From assembly GCF_018861865.1 (NCBI RefSeq), contig NZ_JAHLDV010000008.1:61209-125208 (forward strand): 64,000 nucleotides of DNA. The letters run 5' to 3'. Both the position numbers and the translations under genes were made by a program. This DNA is from Clostridium frigoris. GTDB lineage: Bacteria; Bacillota; Clostridia; Clostridiales; Clostridiaceae. Under the pieces are notes generated by a model, which saw only the letters and a program-made list of their open reading frames with translations, was not told the DNA's origin and did no database searches. Shown piece by piece: positions 1-10,265 of this stretch (the stretch's first letter is position 1; each line of letters starts with the position of its first letter).

Positions 1-78
1 TTTTCCTTTTATATATACAAGTACTGTTGCTGTTCCTAAATCAATTCCCATGTCTGTTCCCATTTTTAAAAAAAACAT
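1..78 (-). CDS. mreB: MreB/Mbl-family actin-like protein, N-terminus only
   Basis: The minus strand starts an open frame that runs off the left edge. Its first 26 residues contain MGTDMGIDLGTATVLVY, the phosphate-1 loop that opens the MreB/Mbl family of bacterial actins, which form membrane-associated filaments that guide side-wall synthesis. An AGGAGTG ribosome-binding site precedes the ATG at 76-78; a second in-frame ATG lies five codons later. The position directly downstream of spoIIID is the usual place for an mreB/mbl paralogue in clostridia. Which paralogue it is cannot be told from 26 residues. Confidence 0.85.
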   Translation of the reverse strand, partial: MFFLKMGTDMGIDLGTATVLVYIKGK

Positions 79-203
79 CTCAAAACTCACTCCTGCTCTT
101 TAGTATATTAGATAATTAAATTATACTAAACTCTATTACATAAATCCATAAAAATATCCTTTTTTACCAATAATATTTTTTTGTAGTTATAATTTGAAAT
201 GTT

Positions 204-458
204 TTACCCTTCAATTGCCTTATATTTAAGTCTAGTTGCCCTTCCACCCCTGATATGTCTTTCAGCTTTATTTAAATCTAAAATTGTTTTTGCCTGACTA
301 GCAATTTTAGGATTTAATGTCGGTAATCTCTCCGTCATATCCTTGTGTATAGTACTCTTGCTAACCCCAAACACCTTTGCGGTTCTTCTTATTGTAGATT
401 TTGACTCAATAATATACTTAGCAACTTCTAATACTCGGTCTTCAATATAGTCTTTCAA
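204..458 (-). CDS. spoIIID: Sporulation transcriptional regulator SpoIIID
   Basis: This is an 84-residue DNA-binding regulator of the mother-cell line of gene expression; in Bacillus SpoIIID activates or represses many sigma-E genes and helps switch to sigma-K. The helix-turn-helix lies at about residues 21-41 (RRTAKVFGVSKSTIHKDM), followed by the basic C-terminal tail (KAERHIRGGRATRLKYK) typical of the family. The start is a TTG at 456-458, seven bases after a GGAGG site; no ATG fits. Its length is close to that of other SpoIIID proteins. It lies between spoIIQ and an mreB-like gene, the conserved clostridial order, and may be cotranscribed with mreB. Confidence 0.96.
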   Translation of the reverse strand: MKDYIEDRVLEVAKYIIESKSTIRRTAKVFGVSKSTIHKDMTERLPTLNPKIASQAKTILDLNKAERHIRGGRATRLKYKAIEG

Positions 459-581
459 AGTGTTACCTCCTAAACCCTTCTATATTAATAAATATGCAAT
501 ACCTTGCTTTTAAATTCCATTCCAATTAGTCATCTGACCATATATTTCGGAAAAACAACTAATTGAGATGGTTATTGGTTT

Positions 582-1346
582 TTATTTTGTTTTTCCAGGT
601 TGGTATTTATCATATTTTACATATTTCGCAGGATCGATATTCGAATTGTTTTGCAAAACTTCAAAATGTAAATGAGAACCATATACTTCTTTATATGAAT
701 TTAAACTAGTGTTTCCCACTGTACCAATTTGCTGTTTGCTGCTTACTTTATCACCCTTTTTTACTAATATTTCTTCATTTAAACTAGTATATTTAGTAAC
801 CAGGCCATTTTGATGATCTATTACAACCATCTTTCCATTTTGACCTGCAACATCAGTACCAACTTCTTTAACTATTCCGTCCATTACCGCAACTACAGGT
901 TCACCTGTTTTAGCTTGGATATCAATTCCTAAATTTGTTCTATAGCTTGCATCAGTCTTGAACACTACTGAATCAATTTCTTTTGAATATGCTCTTGCGA
1001 GTAGCCCATTAGCTACTGGATTTGCAAATTGAGCATTAACTGAACTAGAAACTGCAGCGGTTGCTACATTTTTCGTGTTAGGTACCGGTTTAAGTTCTTT
1101 AGTCTTAGCTATATTTTCTTTTTTCACTTGAAGAGCACCATCATATTCCTTTTGGTTCACTTTAGCTACATTACTTGCATTAGCTTGTTCTTTTTGTACT
1201 GCTTCCTGAGTACTTGTAATTTTCTTGTTGTTATTTGCTGTTATAGATGCCACTGTAGCTACTATACATAAACATACAAATAAAATTACGTAGAAGCCCT
1301 CCTTCTTGAAAAAGTTTAACGCCTTATTGTTTGAGTTTTTATCCAT
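582..1346 (-). CDS. spoIIQ: SpoIIQ-like membrane-anchored LytM/M23 protein
   Basis: This is a 254-residue protein with one membrane segment (about 18-37) and a C-terminal LytM/peptidase M23 domain (about 125-235). SpoIIQ is made in the forespore and pairs with SpoIIIAH across the septum during engulfment; that role is inferred from position between spoIID and spoIIID. The third zinc motif HLH (225-227) and Asp142 are kept, but the first His of HxGxD is Asn138 and the catalytic His expected in the YxHL motif is Ser188, so the domain is probably not a hydrolase. I start it at 1346, where GGAGGTG precedes the ATG; the upstream in-frame ATG at 1376 has no ribosome-binding site. Confidence 0.87.
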   Translation of the reverse strand: MDKNSNNKALNFFKKEGFYVILFVCLCIVATVASITANNNKKITSTQEAVQKEQANASNVAKVNQKEYDGALQVKKENIAKTKELKPVPNTKNVATAAVSSSVNAQFANPVANGLLARAYSKEIDSVVFKTDASYRTNLGIDIQAKTGEPVVAVMDGIVKEVGTDVAGQNGKMVVIDHQNGLVTKYTSLNEEILVKKGDKVSSKQQIGTVGNTSLNSYKEVYGSHLHFEVLQNNSNIDPAKYVKYDKYQPGKTK

Positions 1347-1502
1347 ACAAACACCTCCATTTGTATTTTTGTCCATAATTTAATAAAACATACATTTTTT
1401 ATTAAATTATTTTACTTTTATTTAATATTTTAGATGTTTAATCCTTTTATAAATCAAGATATTACCATTTCCTGATTTAAATATTTAAAATTTTATTTAA
1501 AT

Positions 1503-1520
1503 ATGTGGATTTATCCACAT
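1503..1520. other. Palindrome containing an exact DnaA box
   Basis: The 18 bases form a perfect inverted repeat with a two-base loop. One arm plus the loop reads TTATCCACA at 1511-1519, the consensus DnaA box; the opposite arm gives a weaker copy. It sits between spoIID and spoIIQ. A single box can arise by chance in AT-rich DNA, so function is not claimed. Confidence 0.45.
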
Positions 1521-1529
1521 AAAATTTTA

Positions 1530-1562
1530 GGCCGGTTAAACCTCTATATAGGATAACCAGCC
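1530..1562 (-). terminator. Possible terminator after spoIID
   Basis: A nine-base-pair stem (GGCTGGTTA with TAACCGGCC, one G-T pair) lies just past the spoIID stop on the minus strand. The following stretch TAAAATTTT is a weak T tract, so termination may be inefficient. Confidence 0.45.
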
Positions 1563-1578
1563 TTATTTATATGATTTT

Positions 1579-2637
1579 TTATTTAGATATGGCAGTGCCT
1601 TGATAATAATGAGTTAAAATATCAATATAATTTTCTCCTTTTTTCGCCATAGCATCTGCGCCATATTGACTCATTCCCACATCATGACCGTATCCACTAC
1701 AATCTATTTCTAAACTACTTGAATTAAACTTTATTATAAAATTTGATGATTTTAAACCAAGCATTGTTCTAAATTTACTTCCTGTCATAGTTATGCTTCC
1801 TACCTTAATGTTCTTAACACTTCCAGCCTGAGTTCTATCAATTATTATTACCTGATTTCTAATGTTAGAAGCGTATACTCTCGCATTGTAGTAATTGTTG
1901 TTTATAATTTGACTTAACTCTTTATAATTAAAAGTTTTGCTACTTTTAGTATTTTTTAATTTTTCTTCGCCCGGGCTTTCTACACTCCTTAAATAAGGCA
2001 CACTCGTAGTGAATACATCCTCAGAATTTTCTGTTTTACCACTACTTGTAGAAAAATAATATGGCTCCATTACCAAGTTATCATTATATGTTAAAACTTC
2101 ACCTGCCGTTGCTTCAACTGCATTCTTAATCTTATTCCAATATCCCTCACCTTTAACTCTTCCCCATACTTTTATACGTTCATTTTTGGTCATATAAACT
2201 TGGCAGTGAACTGTATCACATACATCAGCTCCTTTTCCGTTTTTACATCCTGCTCCACCTAATTGAGCAACATGAGCTAAAGCATAAGTTCTCGCAGCCA
2301 CTGCTTGAGCTTTTATTGCTTCTATCTCAAAACCAACAGGCATTTCCGATGCTACAACCCCAGTGACATAATCTTCTAAATTAACTTCTTTTATAGTGTT
2401 TTCCTTTGTAATAAACACCTTAACTTTAGTAACCTTTGGCATTAAATCATATTTTATAACGCTTTTATTATCTACTGATTTAATTACAGTGCTTTTATTT
2501 TCATCTTTGTGTATATTTATATTTTTATTATTTCCAACCCCCACTATTAACAAAGAAGTTATAATTATAAACGCAATAAATGCAATGATTAATATAAAAA
2601 TATTTTTTAAATGTATTGTACTAAAAACTTTTCTCAT
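1579..2637 (-). CDS. spoIID: Stage II sporulation protein D, lytic transglycosylase
   Basis: The 352-residue SpoIID acts with SpoIIM and SpoIIP at the leading edge of the engulfing membrane and cleaves glycan strands. One membrane anchor lies at about 11-32. The catalytic glutamate is Glu98 in SEMP, followed by EAIKAQAVAARTYAL, the family hallmark. Cys140, His144 and Cys145 (CDTVHC) match the zinc-binding cluster described for clostridial SpoIID. The C-terminal GYGHDVGMSQYGA motif is intact. The start at 2637 follows a GAGAGGGAG site; an upstream in-frame ATG at 2694 would add 19 residues before the anchor and has no good site. It is followed by spoIIQ and spoIIID. Confidence 0.96.
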   Translation of the reverse strand: MRKVFSTIHLKNIFILIIAFIAFIIITSLLIVGVGNNKNINIHKDENKSTVIKSVDNKSVIKYDLMPKVTKVKVFITKENTIKEVNLEDYVTGVVASEMPVGFEIEAIKAQAVAARTYALAHVAQLGGAGCKNGKGADVCDTVHCQVYMTKNERIKVWGRVKGEGYWNKIKNAVEATAGEVLTYNDNLVMEPYYFSTSSGKTENSEDVFTTSVPYLRSVESPGEEKLKNTKSSKTFNYKELSQIINNNYYNARVYASNIRNQVIIIDRTQAGSVKNIKVGSITMTGSKFRTMLGLKSSNFIIKFNSSSLEIDCSGYGHDVGMSQYGADAMAKKGENYIDILTHYYQGTAISK

Positions 2638-2875
2638 TTTTTTCTCCCTCTCGTTATAAACAAGTTTTACTCTATACATATTAAATAAATACAAAAAGTA
2701 TTACTTTTTAAATCCGTTGAACCTAGATCGGATAATAAACCTTATAGAATTTTAAATAACATTATAAAAAAATCGGAATATATGGTTATCTTATATACTC
2801 CAATTCTCCTATTTTAAACTAAAATTTTTTTCATATTTGTTATTTATTTAAACTTCAAATTTCACTAAACTTATA

Positions 2876-4141
2876 TTATTTATTAAAATGCACTCTTTCT
2901 ATATCTGCGCCTAAGCCTCTTAATTTCTTTTCAATTGAGACATACCCTCTATCAATATGATATATATCCTTTATCGTAGTCGTGCCCTCTGCTGTGAGCC
3001 CTGCAAGTATCAATGCTGCCCCAGCTCTCAAATCTGTAGCTGTAACCTCTGAGCCTGTAAATGTGTCTATACCTTCAATTACCGCACTTCTACCATCTAT
3101 TTTTATATTTGCTCCCATTCTCTTAAGCTCTACAGCATGCATGAACCTATTTTCAAAAATGGTTTCTGTAATTATACTTGTACCTTTTACTGTACATAAT
3201 AAACTCATCATCTGCGCTTGCATATCAGTTGGAAATCCGGGATATGGCATTGTTTTTAAATCTATAGGATTTAACATTTGCCTGCCATCAACTATTACAC
3301 TATTTTTATTAATTTCTATCGCTACTCCCATTTCTGTGAGCTTTGCTATTATTGGCTTTGAATGGATTTCATCAACCCCATTAATTTTAATTACGCTTTT
3401 TGTTATTGCTGCAATTATCATAAATGTACCTGCCTCTATTCTGTCATATATCGGCTTATGAACAACTTCTTTAAAATCTTTTACTCCTATTATCCTTATA
3501 GTATCTGTTCCTTCTCCATCAATTTTCGCTCCCATCGCCCTTAAAAATATTGCTAAATCAACAATTTCTGGTTCCTCTGCTGCATTTCCTATTATTGTTT
3601 CACCCTGAGCAAGTGTCGCTGCCATCATTATATTTTCCGTAGCACCAACTGATGGGTAATCTAAATAAATATTACTTCCTATTAGTTTTTTTGATTTTGC
3701 TTCTACATATCCATGGCCTACCGACACTTCTGCACCTAATGCAGATAATCCCTTTAAATGAAGATCAATTGGCCTAGTTCCAATATTACATCCACCAGGA
3801 AGAGAAATTTTAAAACTTCCAAATCGCCCAAGCATTGGACCCATTATTAAGAAAGATGCTCTCATCTTCCTTACTAATTCGTCGTTAGCTCCGTTATCAA
3901 ATATATTAGCAGTATTTATTTTAACCCTTTTATTAATTTTGTCTATACTAATATCAGCCTTAAGAGATTTTAAAACATCACAAATTACAAATACATCTTC
4001 TAGCATTGGCGTATTTTCAATAGTACAATTATTACCATTTAATATAGTTGCTGCAAGTATAGGAAGGACAGAATTTTTAGCTGCACTTATATTTACTTCA
4101 CCTGCTAATTTTTTTCCACCTTTTATAATCAATCTATCCAT
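2876..4141 (-). CDS. murA: UDP-N-acetylglucosamine 1-carboxyvinyltransferase
   Basis: At 421 residues this is a full-length MurA, the cytoplasmic enzyme that transfers enolpyruvate from PEP to UDP-GlcNAc in the first committed step of peptidoglycan synthesis. Lys22 (AAKNSVLP) and the catalytic Cys118 in PGGCNIGTRP, the residue alkylated by fosfomycin, are present, as is the C-terminal DLRAGAALILAGL segment. GGAGGAAATGA precedes the ATG. Placed between ywmB and spoIID, it corresponds to the MurAB/MurZ paralogue position of Bacillus; a second murA elsewhere in the genome is likely for a Firmicute but is not visible here. Confidence 0.97.
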   Translation of the reverse strand: MDRLIIKGGKKLAGEVNISAAKNSVLPILAATILNGNNCTIENTPMLEDVFVICDVLKSLKADISIDKINKRVKINTANIFDNGANDELVRKMRASFLIMGPMLGRFGSFKISLPGGCNIGTRPIDLHLKGLSALGAEVSVGHGYVEAKSKKLIGSNIYLDYPSVGATENIMMAATLAQGETIIGNAAEEPEIVDLAIFLRAMGAKIDGEGTDTIRIIGVKDFKEVVHKPIYDRIEAGTFMIIAAITKSVIKINGVDEIHSKPIIAKLTEMGVAIEINKNSVIVDGRQMLNPIDLKTMPYPGFPTDMQAQMMSLLCTVKGTSIITETIFENRFMHAVELKRMGANIKIDGRSAVIEGIDTFTGSEVTATDLRAGAALILAGLTAEGTTTIKDIYHIDRGYVSIEKKLRGLGADIERVHFNK

Positions 4142-4168
4142 TCATTTCCTCCATATTATTGATAATTT

Positions 4169-4888
4169 TTAATAAGTTGTAATTATTTCAGGTGTACCTA
4201 TAATAATGTACTTTCCTGATGAATAACTACATACAGCATAATTAAAATCAATTAACTTGTTATTAATTACCTTCTCATCATATCTTGCTGTATATGCCAT
4301 AGTACTTAATCCATTATTTAAGCTAACAGTCTCAATATTTTCAGTCCCATGAGATTTAAGAATTTTTATTATTTTTTGATTAATAGCTTTAATATTATTT
4401 ATTTCTACATTTTTAGTGTTTTCTTCAATTTTAGCCTTTAAGTATTGAAAATATTTAACATTTTTACCTCTATAGCCAATGCTATCACCAACTTTATTTT
4501 TAAGAGATACCAATCCATTTTCACTACTTACGTTACTTATGTTTATCGTTATAAGACTCTTGTTTTTGAATTTCAAAGCCTCCACGTATCCATTTGAACT
4601 TTCACTTGAGAAATATACACAGTATGAATCTTTATTATCAGATGTACTTAATATTATTTTTTTATTATTAAGATTTAATGCTGAAATTAAATAGTTACAA
4701 ATCTCCTTCGGATCCTCTTGAGTTTCGAAACATGTTTTTAGACCATATTCTACAGTTTTACTTTTAGTTTGGATTAATATTTCATCAAATAAATTAAGAT
4801 TTTCATGTGCATTAGTGAGTCTAACATTAATTTGCAAAATAATCATACTTAGTACTATACACAAAAGCGTTATACCTTTTTTTCTCAT
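4169..4888 (-). CDS. ywmB: YwmB-family secreted protein
   Basis: This 239-residue protein has an N-terminal signal/anchor segment (about 5-24) and an otherwise soluble body with no enzyme motif that I can see. Its size and its place immediately upstream of murA and spoIID match YwmB, a family named for a TATA-box-binding-protein-like fold and of unknown function. GGGGGACTAAA precedes the ATG. The 27-base gap to murA suggests cotranscription. The assignment rests on synteny, topology and length; the sequence is too diverged to be certain by eye. Confidence 0.75.
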   Translation of the reverse strand: MRKKGITLLCIVLSMIILQINVRLTNAHENLNLFDEILIQTKSKTVEYGLKTCFETQEDPKEICNYLISALNLNNKKIILSTSDNKDSYCVYFSSESSNGYVEALKFKNKSLITINISNVSSENGLVSLKNKVGDSIGYRGKNVKYFQYLKAKIEENTKNVEINNIKAINQKIIKILKSHGTENIETVSLNNGLSTMAYTARYDEKVINNKLIDFNYAVCSYSSGKYIIIGTPEIITTY

Positions 4889-5004
4889 TTTAGTCCCCCT
4901 ACCCTTTAATTTAAATTACTATCAATACTCAAATTCTTGACAATAATTTACTTTTTTATTCTATAACTAATTGTTTTTATTTTTCATCCAATTAATAAAA
5001 TTAT

Positions 5005-5029
5005 CCCCCAGCACAAGTGCAAAGAGGGC
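5005..5029 (-). other. GC-rich hairpin upstream of ywmB
   Basis: In the 358-base stretch between ywmB (4888) and atpC (5247) the only GC-rich patch is a nested hairpin: CCCTC pairs with GGGGG around an inner GCAC-TT-GTGC. It lies about 115 bases upstream of the ywmB start. It could be a second terminator for the atp transcript or a leader structure; the T tract is poor. The rest of the stretch is AT-rich with no gene. Confidence 0.3.
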
Positions 5030-5205
5030 TATTTTATTTAAAATATAGGTAGGGTGTATAACGTTAATTAAACTTTATATATATCTTTTCTTTATACTAC
5101 TAATATATATAATTTCAATTAAAATGTGCTTAAAATAATTTGATCTTAACCGCTTAAATCATTTGAAAATTTCTATCAAATCAACTTTAGTTTATTTTTA
5201 AGCAT

Positions 5206-5240
5206 AAAAAAATGAAGATAAATTAATATCTTCATTTTTT
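5206..5240 (-). terminator. Intrinsic terminator of the atp operon
   Basis: AAAATGAAGATA and TATCTTCATTTT form a stem of about 15 base pairs around AATTAA, with A/T runs on both sides. It lies seven bases past the atpC stop and can stop transcription on the minus strand. Confidence 0.85.
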
Positions 5241-5246
5241 TAGTTT

Positions 5247-5648
5247 CTAATTTTTTGTCTTAAGTCTCATAATCGACCTTAAAACAGCACCCTCTGCTCG
5301 TTTTAAATTAATTTCTTGACTATCATCATTCAATCTTTTCTCTGCTCTTTTTTTAGCCTCATTTGCTCTTTGAGCATCTATATCTTCTGGCCACTCACAG
5401 GCACTACATAACATTTCTACTTGGCCTTTGAGAACTCTTAAAACACCAGTTGATGTAAAAGCTTTCAACTCTTTACCATCAACCTGTGTGAATGTTGTAA
5501 CAGTTGGTTTTAATTGAGATATCATAGGGATATGATTCGCAAGAATTCCAAATACACCTTCATCACTTTGCGAGTTAAGGACCACAACATCACCACTATA
5601 AAACTCCTTTTCAGGAGTAATCATAGTAAGCTTTATATGATTTTTCAT
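5247..5648 (-). CDS. atpC: F1Fo ATP synthase subunit epsilon
   Basis: The 133-residue epsilon subunit sits on the central stalk with gamma and regulates ATP hydrolysis. The N-terminal beta-sandwich (about 1-85) carries the family sequence MITPEKEFYSGD and GVFGILANHIPM; the C-terminal part (about 90-130) is the two-helix hairpin (DAQRANEAKKRAEKRL). It is the last gene of the atp operon, as usual, and is followed by a strong terminator. The ribosome-binding site (AGGAAGG) lies unusually far, about 13 bases, from the ATG. Confidence 0.96.
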   Translation of the reverse strand: MKNHIKLTMITPEKEFYSGDVVVLNSQSDEGVFGILANHIPMISQLKPTVTTFTQVDGKELKAFTSTGVLRVLKGQVEMLCSACEWPEDIDAQRANEAKKRAEKRLNDDSQEINLKRAEGAVLRSIMRLKTKN

Positions 5649-5759
5649 AAAATAACACCGACCTTCCTATGTACATATTCTTAAAGATTAATTAATAATT
5701 TTTACTAGTTATCTTAAATGAAATAAGTAACATAATGGCTAATTGCTTACCAAAAAACA

Positions 5760-7172
<1,413 letters not shown>

Positions 7173-8027
7173 CTACTTTAGAGCCTCCGCTCCTCCGACT
7201 ATTTCTGAAATTTCTTGCGTAATTGAATATTGTCTACTTCTATTATATTTCAGATTAAGTTTATCAAGTATGTCATTAGCATTTTCAGTGGCTGATCCCA
7301 TAGATTCCATTCTAGATTTGTGCTCACTTGCTTTTGAATGTAACATTGAATTTAGTGTTTTACCACCTAAAAATAAGGTCGTTATTTCATATAATGCTTT
7401 TTCATCTATTGCTTCAATATTTACATACTCTTTATTCGTATTTTCTTCATCTTCAAAATTTAGAGGAAGTAACTTTTCAATTTTAACTTCATTTTTCAGT
7501 GCTGTTATAAGTTTTTTATAAACAATATAAACCTCACCTATTTCATTATTATTGTACATGTTGAACGCATGATTAATAATGGTAGTGGCTTCTTTTTGAG
7601 TAGGAACATCTGAAATATCGACATATTCAGCCACAGTTTCAATATTGAGCTTTTTAAATATAACTCTTCCCTTATGACCTACTACAATTATGCTGTGTTC
7701 TTCCTTATTACTCTCTAATTTACTTGTCAATTCATTTACTATTGCCCAATTAAAGCCGCCACAAAGACCTGTATCCGAAGTCAAAACAACATACATTTTC
7801 TTACTACTTTTGTTCCCTTTTATATAGATACTATCCTCGCCATAATTACCTTTAACTTGTTTCATAACTTCCTCAAGCTTATCTACATAATTATTATTAG
7901 CATCCAATTTTTTTCTTATCTTTTGGTATTTAGATGTCGAAACTAATCCCATTGCTTTTGTAATTTTCGTAGTATTTGTTATAGATCTTATTCTTCGTTT
8001 AATTGCAACAAGCCCTGCACCTGCCAT
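7173..8027 (-). CDS. atpG: F1Fo ATP synthase subunit gamma
   Basis: At 284 residues this is the rotor shaft. The N-terminal helix (IKRRIRSITNTTKITKAMGL) and C-terminal helix (YNRSRQYSITQEISEIVGGA), which together form the coiled coil inside the alpha3beta3 ring, are both clear, and SDTGLCGGFNW is the conserved central segment. AGAGAGGTGAAAC precedes the ATG. The gap to atpA is 169 bases, far longer than elsewhere in the operon, and holds a long perfect hairpin and a duplicated atpA tail. Confidence 0.98.
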   Translation of the reverse strand: MAGAGLVAIKRRIRSITNTTKITKAMGLVSTSKYQKIRKKLDANNNYVDKLEEVMKQVKGNYGEDSIYIKGNKSSKKMYVVLTSDTGLCGGFNWAIVNELTSKLESNKEEHSIIVVGHKGRVIFKKLNIETVAEYVDISDVPTQKEATTIINHAFNMYNNNEIGEVYIVYKKLITALKNEVKIEKLLPLNFEDEENTNKEYVNIEAIDEKALYEITTLFLGGKTLNSMLHSKASEHKSRMESMGSATENANDILDKLNLKYNRSRQYSITQEISEIVGGAEALK

Positions 8028-8040
8028 GTTTCACCTCTCT

Positions 8041-8100
8041 TTAGTCTTGACTATATATTATCAATGCCATTTAGCTCTGATAATATATAGTCAAGACTAA
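8041..8100. repeat. 23-bp perfect inverted repeat between atpA and atpG
   Basis: Positions 8041-8063 and 8078-8100 are exact reverse complements, with a 14-base loop. In the minus-strand transcript the hairpin ends only a few bases before the AGAGAGGTG ribosome-binding site of atpG. There is no T tract, so it does not look like a terminator; mRNA processing, stabilisation or translational tuning are possible. Confidence 0.9.
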
Positions 8101-8150
8101 TTAATTATAGCTTAAAAGTGCTATATTAATTGATTACTTATATTTTTTTA

Positions 8151-8205
8151 ATTAAATTCTTCTCTTTACTTATCTTTATAGATTAAACTCTTCGCTTTAC
8201 TTATC
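8151..8205 (-). repeat. Tandem duplication of the atpA 3' end
   Basis: Two 24-bp copies, 8151-8174 and 8182-8205, differ at only two positions and repeat with a 31-bp period. The copy at 8182-8205 includes the last AtpA codons and its stop; the other is a non-coding duplicate just downstream. Confidence 0.85.
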
Positions 8206-9714
8206 ATCAATAGAGAATGTTTCTTTAAATTCATCTATAGCCTCAGTAAGTTGTTGTTTTAATTTATCATCTAATACTTTGTTTGTAATTATTGTTTTAC
8301 CTATTTCTCCATGATGTGTATCCATAAACTCAAAAAATTCTTTTTCAAATCGTGTTATTTGAGATACTGGAATATCTGCAAGATGGTTACTAGATCCCGC
8401 AAAGAAAATCATAACTTGTTTTTCTACCGGTACTGGCGAATATTGATCTTGCCTTAATATCTCCATTAATCTTTTACCCTTTTCCAGCCTCATTTTAGCA
8501 TCTTTATCAAGATCCGTTCCAAATTGAGCAAAAGCCGCAAGTTCTCTATATTGAGCAAGCTCAAGTCTTAAAGTTCCTGTAACTTGTTTCATCGCTTTAA
8601 TTTGTGCATTCCCACCAACTCTTGATACAGATATTCCAGCATTAATTGCTGGTCTTTGCCCTGAATGGAACAATTCAGCTTCAAGGAATATTTGTCCATC
8701 TGTTATAGAGATAACATTTGTTGGTATGTATGCAGTAACATCCCCTGCAAGTGTTTCTATTATGGGAAGTGCAGTTAATGAACCTCCACCTAATTTATCT
8801 GAAAGTTTTGCAGCTCTTTCTAACAATCTTGAATGGATATAAAATATGTCTCCAGGATATGCTTCTCTACCTGGTGGTCTACGAAGTAATAATGACATAG
8901 CTCTATAAGCTACAGCATGTTTAGATAAATCATCATAAACTATTAATACATTCTTACCATTATGCATAAAGAATTCGCCCATTGTACATCCAGCATAAGG
9001 TGCCAAATATTGAAGTGGCGCTGAATGCGAAGCTGTAGATGCTACAACTATTGTATAATCCATAGCTCCCATTTCAGATAGTGTATTAACAATATGCGCA
9101 ACTGTAGATTGTTTTTGACCAATGGCAACATATATACATATAACATCTTTGCCCTTTTGATTTATAATAGTATCTGTAGTTAAAGCAGTTTTACCTGTTT
9201 GTCTATCTCCAATTATAAGTTCTCTTTGTCCTCTTCCAATTGGCACCATAGAGTCTATTGCTTTAATTCCAGTTTGAAGCGGTTCTTTAACTGATTGTCT
9301 TGAAATAACTCCAGGTGCTATTACCTCAACTGGTCTTGTCTCTGTAGTTTTAATTGGTCCTTTACCATCTATTGGTACACCTAATGCATCAACAACTCTC
9401 CCTATTAAAGCATCACCTACAGGAACTTCTACAACCTTACCAGTTCTTTTTACTATGTCACCTTCTTTGATTCCCTCTTCTGGTCCTAAAAGCACACATC
9501 CTACGTTATCTTGTTCCAAATTCAATGCCATACCAAATACGCCACTAGGGAACTCTAAAAGTTCATTTTCCATACATTCATCTAATCCATAAACTCTTGC
9601 AATTCCATCACCTATCTGAATTATTGTTCCAGAATCGACAGTTTCAATTGTTTTTTTATAACCTTCGATTTCTTTTTTTATTATGGATGTTATTTCTTCT
9701 GGTTTTATATTCAT
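8197..9714 (-). CDS. atpA: F1Fo ATP synthase subunit alpha
   Basis: The 505-residue non-catalytic nucleotide-binding subunit has Walker [16 protein letters not shown] near residue 170, the alpha-specific [20 protein letters not shown] segment and the C-terminal [11 protein letters not shown] motif. The N-terminal [13 protein letters not shown] helix binds delta. AAGAGGTGAGTTT precedes the ATG. The 3' end has been tandemly duplicated. Alpha is normally followed closely by gamma; here 169 bases intervene. Confidence 0.99.
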   Translation of the reverse strand: MNIKPEEITSIIKKEIEGYKKTIETVDSGTIIQIGDGIARVYGLDECMENELLEFPSGVFGMALNLEQDNVGCVLLGPEEGIKEGDIVKRTGKVVEVPVGDALIGRVVDALGVPIDGKGPIKTTETRPVEVIAPGVISRQSVKEPLQTGIKAIDSMVPIGRGQRELIIGDRQTGKTALTTDTIINQKGKDVICIYVAIGQKQSTVAHIVNTLSEMGAMDYTIVVASTASHSAPLQYLAPYAGCTMGEFFMHNGKNVLIVYDDLSKHAVAYRAMSLLLRRPPGREAYPGDIFYIHSRLLERAAKLSDKLGGGSLTALPIIETLAGDVTAYIPTNVISITDGQIFLEAELFHSGQRPAINAGISVSRVGGNAQIKAMKQVTGTLRLELAQYRELAAFAQFGTDLDKDAKMRLEKGKRLMEILRQDQYSPVPVEKQVMIFFAGSSNHLADIPVSQITRFEKEFFEFMDTHHGEIGKTIITNKVLDDKLKQQLTEAIDEFKETFSIDDK

Positions 9715-9730
9715 AAACTCACCTCTTTTC

Positions 9731-10264
9731 CTATTTAAACATTAATTTTTTCATTTCATCTAATTTGCTCTGTATTGTACCATCAATAACGTCATCGCCG
9801 ATTCTTATATATAATCCACCAATAACTTTTTTATCTAATTTTTCATCGAAAATAATTTTTTTATTATACATCTTTGCTAGTTTAAGTCTCAAATTTTCCC
9901 TTTCAGTTTCTATAAGAGGAATCACTGTTTTAACTTCTGCGAGTAGTGTATTGGTACGCTCTAGATGTATTTTTTCCATTTCTTTAAGGTTTGCATCAAG
10001 AAACAATATTCTATCTTTTTCTATAAGTATAAGCAAAAATGATAACAAACCATCATCGATTTTACCTTTGAAAATTTTAGTGAACATTTCCTTTTTTTTA
10101 GATGTGCCTATCTTAGGATGTTTAATAACATTTAGGAAATCAACATCATTTTTAATAAGTGAAACAATTTGCCGCATATTATCTAAATATTCTTCTACTT
10201 TACCTTTTTCCTGTGCAACTTCATATAGTGCTAATGCATATCTTTTATATAAGTATTCATACAT
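9731..10264 (-). CDS. atpH: F1Fo ATP synthase subunit delta
   Basis: The 177-residue delta subunit links the top of F1 to the b-subunit stator. The N-terminal helical bundle opens with [21 protein letters not shown] and the C-terminal signature ([20 protein letters not shown]) is intact. The ATG is one base past the atpF stop, indicating translational coupling within the operon. Confidence 0.97.
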   Translation of the reverse strand: MYEYLYKRYALALYEVAQEKGKVEEYLDNMRQIVSLIKNDVDFLNVIKHPKIGTSKKKEMFTKIFKGKIDDGLLSFLLILIEKDRILFLDANLKEMEKIHLERTNTLLAEVKTVIPLIETERENLRLKLAKMYNKKIIFDEKLDKKVIGGLYIRIGDDVIDGTIQSKLDEMKKLMFK

Positions 10265-10265
10265 T

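Noticed and set aside
2982..3461. A 159-codon plus-strand ORF opposite murA
   Set aside because: Antisense shadow of a highly conserved gene; composition follows the complementary codons.
8041..8100. Intrinsic terminator between atpA and atpG
   Set aside because: The hairpin has no T tract on either strand and the operon clearly continues, so a terminator call is not supported.
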